Source of the DNA: Chara braunii
Taxonomy: Eukaryota > Streptophyta > Charophyceae > Charales > Characeae
DNA: 26,605 nucleotides
Direction of reading: 5' to 3'
NCBI GenBank assembly: GCA_003427395.1
Contig: BFEA01000009.1
Span: 3,777,157 to 3,803,761 of the forward strand
The notes under the pieces were generated by a model. It searched no databases, was not told the DNA's origin, and was given only the letters and a program-made list of their open reading frames with translations. How positions within the stretch are numbered: the first letter of the stretch is position 1; the number at the start of each line of letters is the position of its first letter. The position numbers were made by a program, and so were the translations under genes. Shown here one piece after another: positions 18,800 to 26,605 of this stretch.

Positions 18800-19499
18800 C
18801 TGGGTAGCACCCCGTACGCGTACGCAGTGTGTACGCGTACGTATTCCGGCATACGCGACGAACCCAAAATCGCGCGTATGCGTACGTAAAAAAAAAAAAA
18901 AAAAAAAAAAAACCCAAAACATCTGAAAACAAAGTATGTTGCGCAGAATAATGATACAAACAACATTTGCCTGAAGTTCATACCCGGAGTCATAAGCAAG
19001 CTCGATTTAAAAATAAAAAACCTTAACAAATTAAAAAAATATTTTTAAATAGTTATTTATTTATTATGATAATATTACTTTTTTTTTTATTATTATTTTC
19101 TTACTCGAGTTTGGTTGGGAATTCTTGGGTGAATCCCAGGCACAAGTTGTTTGTATCATTTTTCTGCAGAACGTATATTTGTTATAGAAGTTTCTTTTTA
19201 TTTTTGTGTGTTTTTTTCCTAGTTTTTTTTTTAATTATTTCAATTTATTTGTTGTTTGTGCCTTTGATTTTTAACTCGAGTTTGGTACAGAATTTCGAGA
19301 TGAGTCTCTGGCAAAGTTTGTTTGAAATATCATTTTGCATAACATACTTGTTTTTCAGATTTTTTCGATGAACTTTTTTTTGTTTGTTTTTTTACGTATT
19401 CCCACGTACGGGAGTACGTGTACGCGCGTATGTGTCGCGTACAGGAATACGTGTACACGTGTACGCGCAACCCGTGTACACGTACGGCGTGCTACCCAG
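18800..19499 (+). mobile_element. 700-bp hAT-like MITE inserted in pol of retrotransposon 2
   Basis: Bounded by an exact 8-bp duplication, CTCTGAAC (18792-18799 and 19500-19507), which fits the hAT preference nTnnnnAn. The ends are inverted: CTGGGTAGCAC is identical on both, and imperfect similarity continues for about 70 bp through GTACGCGTAC-rich sequence and ACGTATTCC. The core is AT-rich with A and T runs and has no transposase, so the element is non-autonomous. Insertion plus duplicated target is 708 bp, a multiple of three, and the host pol frame is identical on both sides. The insertion therefore postdates a coding pol. Confidence 0.9.
18914..19370. repeat. Internal repeats of the MITE: one inverted and two direct copies of a ~95-bp unit
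   Basis: Units at about 19102-19200 and 19273-19370 are diverged direct repeats sharing ACTCGAGTTTGGT and a TTGTTTG...ATCATTTT...GCA core. The reverse complement of 18914-19010 contains the same series (TCGAG, AGGCAAATGTTGTTTG, TATCATTATTCTGCGCAACA, TTTTCAGAT). The transcript or single strand could fold back over most of its length. Confidence 0.75.
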
Positions 19500-20718
19500 C
19501 TCTGAACAAGCCAATGAGCGAATGCTACAGCACCGCAAGGCGAATCGAAAGCGATTCGCCCTCGCCCGAACAACGAACGTGAAAGCTAAAAACCCCACGC
19601 CAGACGAAAATACAGCTGGCACTTCGGATCCGATATGGGTGGGATTAATCCAGAAAGACGATCATTTCCTACGAATTAAACCCATCTCTTGGAAATCGGC
19701 GGAATGCGACATTGAGATATGGGGAATTCCGTACAATGGGATCATCGATTCGGGAGCTGTCGTGTTGGATATTTCGCTACGGGTAGTTGAGAGGGCGGGT
19801 AGGAGAAACGATCTAATCATGCTTACGGAAAAGGAGCAGCTCGTTTCGGCAGACAAAAAAAATATCAAAACAGTGGGACAAATGATCAACGTCGCTTTTC
19901 GATTAGGAAAGGTGCATGGGTTGGGAGATGTCGTGGTATTAGACGTAAACACCTATGATGTCCTTTTCGGCCTTCCCGCTCTTGTGGCGTTACGAGCAAA
20001 CCTGGACTTCGAGCGACGGTCGATTATCCTCCGAAATACGGGAGGAAAAACCTATGCTGTACCTATGAGGCTGACTCTTCATACTACCATCAACGTAGTC
20101 CCGCGAGTTTCTCCAATGATGGCGGGAGCTCTTCGCATGATCACCCGGGAAAACTCCACAGACGATGAGCCATCATCGAAGGATGCGGATAACAGTGACG
20201 AAAATGATCCGGTAATTCTGGAACTAGCACGACAACCCATTTATTACCCACCTCCCAGAACGATCGCAAGAACGATGCATCTAACTAGTCGGAATGTACA
20301 AAGGACCCAGGCAATGATTTTGGGTGAACCCCTCGTACAAATCTCAAGGATGGTCGATTCTCTGGAACCCCCTCGGACCTTGTACGAAGGAATGACCCCT
20401 CTTTTCGCACGATACAATGACAAGAGATCCTTTTGCGACATAACGGGCCTACCACGATCCTTGCTGTCACCCGCAAAAGAAGTACGATTGTTACGCCTGG
20501 GGGTGGAGGCCAGTTCTTTGGAACCCCCTGGGCATTTCGAGGCAGAATCAGACGGGCTCGGAATTAAGATCACGACTAAACCCGTACCATGGCAAGATAT
20601 CTGTGATGGAATCACCTCGAAAGGACACGTGGCCATCTGGAAGGAAGACGCCCAGATGATGGCCAAGGTGTTCTCCTCGCGATTGGACCATTCGTTTATC
20701 TCTGCGCCACCACCCTAG
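19500..20718 (+). pseudogene. Retrotransposon 2 pol: aspartic protease
   Basis: Real coding sequence resumes at 19500; the part of the open frame before that belongs to the MITE. The retropepsin shows YNGIIDSGAVVLDIS (catalytic DSG, Asp codon 19747-19749) and the C-terminal motif YDVLFGLPALVALRANLDFE. A linker of about 230 residues with an acidic block (DDEPSSKDADNSDENDP) leads towards RT. It ends at TAG 20716-20718, but the same frame continues past it and past a TAA at 20773-20775 into RT, so these look like nonsense mutations inside one pol ORF rather than a true end. Confidence 0.85.
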
Positions 20719-21852
20719 GCGGCAAAACAAGCACGCACGAAGCAGATCGACGTACGGATTTGGGATCAGCCTTAAGAATTGCACGTTCCGCAGTTCGTAC
20801 CTGATGAGATTCGTCATTTGATTGCGGACATTCTGATGGAATATCAGGGAGCGATTAGTGTAACGGACACTGACATCGGCTTGTCGTTAGTCATACAACA
20901 CGAAATTCAAACGGGAAATCATTCCCCAATTCACTGCAAGCCTTACCGGTATTTCCTGATAGAACGGAAAAAGGCTCTCGAAGCAAGTGGTTGGATCAAA
21001 CCTAGCACTGGACCATGGTCATTTCCAGTAGTATTAGTACCAAAGAAGAACAGATCGATCCGCATATGCATCGATTATCGCAAATTGAATGACATCACGA
21101 TCAAAGACATGTATCCCCTCCCGCGGATTGATGATTTGGTGGATGCGATTGGATATGCTAATATTTCAGTAAGTTTGATATTCGGCATGGCTTCCATCAC
21201 ATTCTGGTTAAGGAGGAAGATAGGTCGAAGACGGCCTTCGTGTTGTTCGAAGGCACGTGGCAGTGGGTTAGATGGCCAATGAGAATTTGCAACGCGCCTG
21301 CCACATTTCAGCAGGCCATGAACGTGACGTTCCAGAACTTTGTCAACAAGACACGGCTAACTCAGGGAATGATCAACTTCTGTGTGATCGTGTACAATGT
21401 ACATGGACGACATCCTGGTTTATTCGGAGACCTATCACGGCCATGCGCAACACATTGAGTCGACATTAGGCGCTTTGAGAGACGCTGGATTCAAGATTGC
21501 ACTCGAGAAGAGCGAATTTTTCCTCTCGGAAATTTCGTTCTTGGGGTACATAGTGACACGTGGAGGGCTGCGACTGGACGCAAGAAAAGTTGCGGCCGTA
21601 AAAGAAGCACCCGTTCCCACGTCACTGACGCAGGTTCGAGCCTTCTTAGGCCTGGCATCGTACTACTGTCGTTTTATCAAGAGTTTTGCGGAAATTGCTC
21701 GGCCTCTCACGAACCTGCTTCGGAAGGACCAGCCTCTGCAGTGGGACTCTGAGTGCGAGCAAGCCTTTGACGCACTCAAGGAGGCCCTGGCCACCGCACC
21801 AATTTTGGTCCGGTCGGACCCTACCAAGCAATTTATTCTTATAACGGACTGA
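20719..21852 (+). pseudogene. Retrotransposon 2 pol: reverse transcriptase, two compensating indels
   Basis: RT motifs in order: KPYRYFLIERKKALEASGWI, TGPWSFPVVLVPKK, IRICIDYRKLNDITIKDMYP and PLPRIDDLVDAIGYAN in frame 1. A one-base loss near 21163 then shifts to frame 0, where SKFDIRHGFHHILVKEEDRS (first catalytic Asp) and ICNAPATFQQAMNVTFQNFV are read. A 7-bp insertion around 21393-21399 (TACAATG next to TACATGG, a local imperfect duplication) returns to frame 1, where the YMDDILVYS active site is intact, followed by EFFLSEISFLGYIV and VRAFLGLASYYCRFI. The net change is +6, so the frame is restored. The segment ends at TGA 21850-21852 in FILITD, where the family usually has Trp next. Confidence 0.9.
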
Positions 21853-22326
21853 CAACCAGAAGCGATTTCCGCCATTTTAGCGCAAAAGGGGAACGATGGT
21901 CGCTCACACGTCATCGAGTACGCATCACGAACAGTGTCAGACGAACGGAGGAATGATTCAGCACCTCAAGGCGAATGCTATGCAGTAGTCTGGGGAATCC
22001 AGCACTTACATCCATACCTTTACGGACAGAAGTTCCGCCTCATGACGGATCATGAGCCCCTGCTGGCTTTGAAGAAGCTCACTAATTACACGGGCATGAT
22101 TGGACGTTGGGCGGTGTGCCTACAGGAATACGACTTCGACATCATCCATCAAAACACAGAGAGACACGACAACGCGGACGGACTGACGCGTCTGCATCAA
22201 CCCGCTAAAGTACCTAAGGGCGAGGAAATCACTCCGTGGAAGGAGTCAGAGCCGGCGAACGGGCCTAAGTACGGACAAGTGGCAGTTCTCCCACGTGGCG
22301 AGAAGCAGACCGGTGGCCGTGGGTGA
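21853..22326 (+). pseudogene. Retrotransposon 2 pol: RNase H
   Basis: Continues the RT frame after the TGA at 21850-21852. The first catalytic Asp lies in FILITD just before that stop. Then come VIEYASRTVSDE, GECYAVVWGIQHLHPYLYG (Glu), FRLMTDHEPLLALKKL (Asp) and IIHQNTERHDNADGLTRL (Asp). All expected catalytic acids are present, unlike in retrotransposon 1. The frame closes at TGA 22324-22326 and coding character passes to another frame near 22,300. Confidence 0.88.
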
Positions 22327-22600
22327 CGGAGGTAATCCCATAACCCCTCTTTCTCCCGTCTCCTCCTCATCTCTCCTCTCCCTGCATGATAAATTTTGTT
22401 ATTTTTGCGAAGCAATCTCTCGCGTATATTCGGTCTCCATGCGTCCTAACGGGGAAGGCTACGTCGATTGGGTAGATTGTCGCCAGTGTGTCGCATCCAG
22501 TACCGAAGCAGCGATAAACCCTGGTTGTGCCCTTTGTGCTGAACCAATAAGATCCCAACCGAGGCATGGTTCCTCGACGCGACGTAGGAAGGACTGGAAA
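22327..22600 (+). pseudogene. Retrotransposon 2 pol: Cys-rich segment between RNase H and integrase
   Basis: Frame 2 (open 22295-22648) reads DKFCYFCEAISRVY, WVDCRQCVASS and NPGCALCAEPIR, giving CX2C-X23-CX2C-X12-CX2C. This is separate from the HHCC domain of integrase further on. Somewhere between about 22,540 and 22,600 the sense frame returns to frame 1 (TEAWFLDAT, TAG 22585-22587, EGLEKTRKFRRAEVWTDIAL). The six cysteines look like a small zinc-binding fold, but I do not recognise the family, and the frameshifts on both sides make the exact limits uncertain. Confidence 0.55.
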
Positions 22601-24027
22601 AGACCCGAAAGTTTAGAAGGGCAGAAGTCTGGACGGATATCGCTCTAATAGCCACCCTGGTAGGTAACCCCCTTCAGGACTTCACTAAGGAGGACCGGAG
22701 GAGGGCCAACGAACGGGCTCAGGATTATCGATGGGTTGAGGGTAGGACAGAAAAACGGAAAACGGACGGCAGTGGGATTTGGATGGTTATACCGCATCCG
22801 TTCATGAGGTACGACTGGGTAAAGACGACGCATGAGGAAACTGCAGCCCACTTCGCCGTGCGAATTACGGAGGCAGCCATCGATAAGAACGAGTGGTATT
22901 GGTCCAATATTCGTGACGATGTAAAATTCATCGTCGCAAACTGTCAAGTCTGCACCGTTGATAAGGCGCCGATCCAACCACCGAGATCGATAGTACCAAT
23001 GGTAGTTGAGCGGCCGTTTCAAAGGGTAAGCATGGATACTACCGATATCGTGGTACCTCCTGGTCCTAATAGTTGTGAGTATTCAGTCCTGTTGGTATTT
23101 GTCGACCATTTTTCAAAATGGATCGAGGCCTGCCCGTGTCGTACACAACAAGCCGTCGAAATCGCGTGGTATGTTAACCGTTTTCTCGGGATGCACCAGG
23201 ACACCGAAGAGATCCTGACCGATAACGGGGCGAAATTCAGAGGGGAAGTTTTGAGGAATCTGGTCGTACACAGCGTCGCTATTCGGAATACCGCGCCCCA
23301 CATGTCACAATCCAACGGGCTGGTAGAGAACGCAAATAGGGTGATAAAGACAGCGCTACGACGCAATATCGTGGCGCGGGACCCCAGGCCCTGGCCCGAT
23401 ATCGTAGATCACGTCCTGGCGGTCCATCGAGGGATGCCCCACGAATCGATGGGCATGAGCCCCGTCCAATTAAGGACCAATAGCGTCGCTTGCGTTTCAA
23501 TACCAAACCTCCCGGACGAATCTTCGTTGAACCGACGGCCCACGAGGGCCACGGTTCGAGACAAGGCCAAGCGACACCTGGAATTGATGGAAAGATCCCT
23601 GCCCCGGTTAGCCCGAAAGCGCCAGAAAATGACCGAGTTGGCCCACGGCCGGCAGGTCAGAAGTTACGAGGCCCGGAACGGGAATGCGGGTCCACGACCC
23701 CAGTACAAATTGGGGGACTTGGTGCAGGTAAGGAAATGTGCTCGCCAGGGTAAGCAAGCGCCACGATTCTTTGGGCGATTCCTCGTGATTGAGCTCGGAC
23801 CGAACGGCGTGAACATCGTGCGGCTTGCGCCTGAAGTCTCTGGCAGCCGATCGGCTTGACCGATCATCCGCCACGTGTCATATCTACGTCTCCTTCCCTC
23901 TTCCCCATCTCTGCATTCATCCGACTCCTCCTCCGCTGAGGAAATGGACGACGAATGCTTGTCACCTGTCTATCCTTCTTCATCTCGTTCTTTCTCAGAC
24001 ACCCCGTCGCCGCCACCATCGCCATGA
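22588..24027 (+). pseudogene. Retrotransposon 2 pol: integrase (catalytic residues intact) and C-terminal tail
   Basis: Open in frame 1 from 22588, before the ATG at 22783, to a TGA at 23857-23859. HHCC domain: THEETAAHFAVRITEAAI and VANCQVC. Core: FQRVSMDTTDIV (Asp), IEACPCRTQQAVEIAWYVNR, EEILTDNGAKFRGEVL (Asp) and MSQSNGLVENANRVIK (Glu), so D, D, E are all kept. The C-terminus has KLGDLVQVRK and RFFGRFLVIELGPNGVNIVR, a GPF/Y-like module, and no chromodomain. After the TGA the same frame stays open for 55 codons (RHVSYLRLLPSSPSLHSSD, then a Ser/Pro-rich end) to TGA 24025-24027. I think this is the original C-terminus and the 23857 stop is a CGA-to-TGA change. Confidence 0.88.
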
Positions 24028-24506
24028 GCTTTCTCACGGAGCGAGCCCTCGACGACCATCTCCTAACGCCATGGGGTTACATATCGGCGATTCCATAGGT
24101 GTGCCATCCACGACTTAACCTAGATCTTCTACGACTGGCGCAGTTCTTCTGCACCTCGGGAGTGTATGCAGCGGCTGAGTTCCGATTCGCGGGCAGTCCT
24201 CAGGCGTTGGTACTGGCAGAAGCGGTGGCTGTCCATCGGCGATCAGCTCCGGGGATTAGCCACGTGTCCATGGTCGTCGGCTTCAGCGGCGACATCAGCA
24301 CGGTCAATGGGCTCCGGCATACAGCCATCCGGACGTCACTGAGGAAGTGGGCGCGGCAACTGGCCACGAAGTGGAACCGCTCTCTTACGCGCCCGGGGGA
24401 GAATCTTTTCCCCACGGACGGCATCGAGCTCGGACGGATCCGAGCATTCCAGCACGAGCCAGCAGTGGTGCTGCCAGAACGCATCCCCTTCCAGCCTCCT
24501 CGATGA
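24024..24506 (+). pseudogene. ORF-X, accessory ORF of retrotransposon 2, function unknown (one in-frame TAG)
   Basis: The ATG at 24024 overlaps the probable pol stop as ATGA (24024-24027), in a surrounding CACCATCGCCATGAG. The frame is 160 codons with one TAG at 24096-24098 (likely CAG), and ends at TGA 24504-24506. The protein begins MSFLTERALDDHLLTPWGYI and contains LDLLRLAQFFCTSGVYAAAE, a hydrophobic/alanine stretch ALVLAEAVAVHRRSAPGI, and a basic helix-like TAIRTSLRKWARQLATKWNR. I see no transmembrane anchor, signal peptide or known domain, so an envelope role is not supported. Extra ORFs 3' of pol are known in other plant Ty3/gypsy groups (Ogre/Retand, Athila-like), but I cannot match this one. 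Position and overlap make it part of the element. Confidence 0.6.
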
Positions 24507-25570
24507 ACCACTCCCAACTCTCCACTTTTGCCCTCCCATCTCTCTTTCCTACCTTATGGCAATCTAGTTTCCACCCTCGTCTCTCTTTTTGCTTGGAGCC
24601 GCTTGCAGTCCCCCTTCTCAATCCTGGGCAATGGAGACTTCGGTGTGAGCACTTCGTCGAGCTTTCGGTGTGCCTGGTCGGGGTACGAATCACGTGGACA
24701 AGGGACGAAGACCATCGCGAGTGGAGCGAATACTTGGAGTGGCTGATTATCCAGGCCTGGAGAACGGACGTGGAGGGTGATCTTCTCGGATTCCTGTTCG
24801 GATCGGTGCGGTCCAGTCATCGCCAACCAATCGTCCTAGAGCTTACGGTCCCACTCGTGCAGCTAGCCGACGATCTTCCCCTGGAGATCGTCTCTCAAAG
24901 TGACGAGAGCCCGGTCCCGCACGTTCTCACGCGGACCTTGGCGCCATATCTTCAGTGTTCAGCATGCCTGGAGAAGCCGGGAAACGACCGCAATCCGCCA
25001 TCACAGCGGGATTATCTGAGCCCCCGGGAGATCATCGATCCCTCCTACTTCCAGGATCGAACGGCCACCAAAGACGAGGTGATAGCGGTTGAGGAAGAAG
25101 AAGAAGAGGAGGAGGACGACGAGGAAGAGACTCCCGAAGAGGGGAGTTACAGCGAACACAGCGAAGGGGAGCAAAGTGAGGAGGAGGAAGAAGAAGAACA
25201 AGACGACGAAGAGGAAGAGCTTGAGTTGGAGGAGTTGGAACGGGATGTCTCGGCGGAGGAAGGAGAGCAAGCGGGCGCAGAGGCGGAAGACCTCGAGGCG
25301 GCACGCAAGACAGAAGAGATCGCGGCCGAAAAACAACAGCAGGAATTCGCCAGCGGAGCCAATCAGCAGGTCGCCGACGATCCGGCCCGAGATCCAGAGC
25401 CACCCAAGCCCGAGGATGGGGACCCAGCTGCCGAGACTTCGACCGCACCGACAAGGCGGCCACGAAGCCGATCCCCCTCCCCCTCCACGCCCGACCGTCC
25501 ACCAGTTCGAGCCCGTATTGATGCGGGGCATCGGGCTTCGTCCCCGGTCGTTATCCCGCCGTCCCCTTGA
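24503..25570 (+). CDS. ORF-Y, accessory ORF of retrotransposon 2: acidic, Arg-Ser/Pro-rich protein of unknown function
   Basis: ATG 24503 overlaps the ORF-X stop as ATGA (24503-24506); 355 codons to TGA 25568-25570. The 407-codon version starting at 24347 uses a GTG-type start inside ORF-X and is less likely. Residues about 40-155 look folded: PGQWRLRCEHFVELSVCLVG, REWSEYLEWLIIQAWRTDVE, GDLLGFLFGSVRSS, PIVLELTVPLVQLADDLPLE and a CxxC (QCSACLEKPG). Residues about 191-263 are an uninterrupted Glu/Asp-rich block. A Lys/Gln-containing helix, a Pro/Asp segment and RRPRSRSPSPSTPDRPP follow. This arrangement suggests a nuclear, nucleic-acid- or histone-contacting protein, but that is inference only. 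Frame 2 may continue past the stop (see next feature). Confidence 0.55.
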   Translation: MNHSQLSTFALPSLFPTLWQSSFHPRLSFCLEPLAVPLLNPGQWRLRCEHFVELSVCLVGVRITWTRDEDHREWSEYLEWLIIQAWRTDVEGDLLGFLFGSVRSSHRQPIVLELTVPLVQLADDLPLEIVSQSDESPVPHVLTRTLAPYLQCSACLEKPGNDRNPPSQRDYLSPREIIDPSYFQDRTATKDEVIAVEEEEEEEEDDEEETPEEGSYSEHSEGEQSEEEEEEEQDDEEEELELEELERDVSAEEGEQAGAEAEDLEAARKTEEIAAEKQQQEFASGANQQVADDPARDPEPPKPEDGDPAAETSTAPTRRPRSRSPSPSTPDRPPVRARIDAGHRASSPVVIPPSP

Positions 25571-26140
25571 CCATCTCACCCTCCGCCAGGCTACTACCCG
25601 CGTTACCTTCTCCCGCAATCCCTTTCCTTTCAACACCTTCCGCTTCTTCTATGCCACCCGTCTTATTGTCACAATCCATCCCCACCCCTCGACCACCCGA
25701 TGCGCCCTCCTCGACTTCTACCTCCATATCCTTCTCCTGAGCGCCGCGTGGCGAGGCCACAATATAATCGAAGTTTACTGCATGATTACGGGGACTATCC
25801 CCGCATGCGAGAACTACTACCATTTTCGGGCGGCACTCTTCCGCACCTTCACCACCCTGTATCCAGACTATAATCTCGCTTCCCTCCCCCATAGTGGTAA
25901 TTGCTTCCCCCGTTTCCACCGGATCGTTCGATATCAAGAACTTCCGGAAACGGTGGCGAGGTTGGCCCCTCTCCCGATTAACCCTCCCACTCGCCATGCT
26001 CCCATGTACCGTCTTCCTATGAAACACCCGCGGACGCGTCCACGGGTCCAATCTCGGATGGCGGACGCAGATGGGGCCGCGTCCGCGACCGACCTGGTCC
26101 GCGCCGCGGACCCGATTTTACCAGAATTTTCCTGAATTAA
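25571..26140 (+). pseudogene. Probable Pro/Tyr/Arg-rich tail of ORF-Y with in-frame stops
   Basis: In the ORF-Y frame, after TGA 25568-25570, the sequence stays open for 100 codons with PSHPPPGYYPRYLLPQ, RPPRLLPPYPSPERRVARPQ and YNRSLLHDYGDYPRMRELLP. Then TAA 25871, TAG 25892, TAA 25898 and TAA 25979 occur between further Pro/Arg/Gly-rich stretches, and it ends RRGPDFTRIFLN at TAA 26138-26140. All the internal stops are one C-to-T step from Gln or Arg codons. The competing frame 0 is open from 25089 to 26135, but its first half is only the out-of-frame reading of the acidic block (Lys/Arg runs). I favour frame 2 on composition, with limited confidence. Confidence 0.4.
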
Positions 26141-26483
26141 ATAATAGGTTTAAAAAAAAAAATGCAGTTGTAGTGAATTTTAAGCCCTACAACCCCATTT
26201 TTTTTTTTTGGAATCCGATTTTGTTTAGGATTTTTTAAAAATAAAAAAATGAATTCGATTTAAAAAAATAAAAATATATACATAAAGAAAAGCTGGATTT
26301 TTTTTTTGTCATTTTTTATCATGAGATATATGGTCCTTGAGTTCACTTGTATTTTTTTAGAAATGAATTGCTGTTTTTTGCAGGGGTATGAGGTGTTTTA
26401 AAAGAATGCAGATACAAAATTTGAAAATAAATAAAGGAAAAACTTCGAAAAAGGGGTTTGATTAATTGATTGTGAGTGAGCGA

Positions 26484-26519
<36 letters not shown>

Positions 26520-26558
26520 TGCCGCCGCTGTGCCCTCGCTGGCGCGCGGACAGCGCAC

Positions 26559-26605
<47 letters not shown>
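26141..26605. repeat. AT-rich sequence and TG/GA microsatellites at the window end
   Basis: No gene is visible. An A11 run at 26152-26162 is followed by TGCAGTTGTAG, which could be a polypurine tract beside a 3' LTR start, but no matching 5' copy is present. The arms GTTGTAG/CTACAAC (about 26167-26193) are inverted. (TG)n runs occur at 26487-26516 and 26560-26589, followed by (GA)n to the end, with GTGCGCTG/CAGCGCAC inverted between the two TG runs. Confidence 0.75.

Larger units (their letters stand above)
17244..26140 (+). mobile_element. Second Ty3/gypsy element, no chromodomain, with 3' accessory ORFs (LTR limits not resolved)
   Basis: Plus-strand LTR retrotransposon with gag, protease, RT, RNase H and integrase in Ty3/gypsy order. 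Integrase ends with a GPF/Y-type motif (RFFGRFLVIELGPNGVNIVRL) and has no chromodomain. Two further ORFs follow pol. The element is broken by an inserted 700-bp MITE, several frameshifts and in-frame stops, but the RT YMDD box and the integrase D, D, E residues remain. Sequence and domain design differ clearly from retrotransposon 1, so this is another lineage and not a copy. The 3' LTR must lie beyond the window or be lost. Confidence 0.88.

Noticed and set aside
25089-25560. Lys/Arg-rich start of the 348-codon frame ending at 26135
   Set aside because: It is the shifted reading of the GAA/GAG repeat that encodes the acidic block of ORF-Y. Its 3' half remains a weak alternative.
24024-26140. 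env-like gene
   Set aside because: Neither accessory ORF has a signal peptide, a transmembrane anchor or a fusion-peptide-like segment.

Overview
The window looks like a transposon-dense stretch of a plant-lineage (streptophyte) nuclear genome. Support comes from two Ty3/gypsy LTR retrotransposons primed from initiator-Met tRNA, a PIF/Harbinger transposase, a hAT-like MITE, CCCTAAA telomere-type motifs, poly-A-tailed repeats and assembly gaps. A charophyte alga such as Chara is my best guess, but this is inference. I see no intact host gene, no RNA gene and no CRISPR array. All reading-frame calls were made by eye.

Layout. (1) 247-1513, minus strand: a PIF/Harbinger DDE transposase with a complete D, D, D, E set but broken by one single-base frameshift. 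(2) 1745-11942, minus strand: a complete but dead Ty3/gypsy chromovirus. It has 316-bp LTRs that are about 92% identical, a PBS, a 2-kb leader, gag with a zinc knuckle, a -1 overlap into pol, then PR-RT-RNaseH-IN-chromodomain. It carries many nonsense transitions, and Asp-to-Asn changes in the RT, RNase H and integrase active sites. It probably inserted into the 5' part of the Harbinger element, whose other end may lie near 12,350. (3) 12,240-14,100: small repeats, a 114-bp-arm palindrome, a minisatellite, a short MITE-like inverted repeat, a 50-base gap and two poly-A-tailed repeat copies. (4) 14,100-17,240: mostly unrecognised non-coding sequence with one strong hairpin and a diverged second copy; the 3' end is presumably the 5' LTR of the next element. 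(5) 17,244-26,140 and beyond, plus strand: a second, chromodomain-less Ty3/gypsy element (gag, PR, RT, RNase H, Cys-rich segment, IN) followed by two unrecognised accessory ORFs. Its pre-protease region is split by a 700-bp hAT-like MITE with an 8-bp target duplication. (6) 26,141-26,605: AT-rich sequence and TG/GA microsatellites; the 3' LTR is not seen.

The most unusual part is the 3' module of the second element. pol, ORF-X and ORF-Y are joined by two successive ATGA stop-start overlaps, each stepping -1 in frame. ORF-Y carries a long Glu/Asp-rich block and an Arg-Ser/Pro tail. I cannot assign either accessory ORF to a known family.
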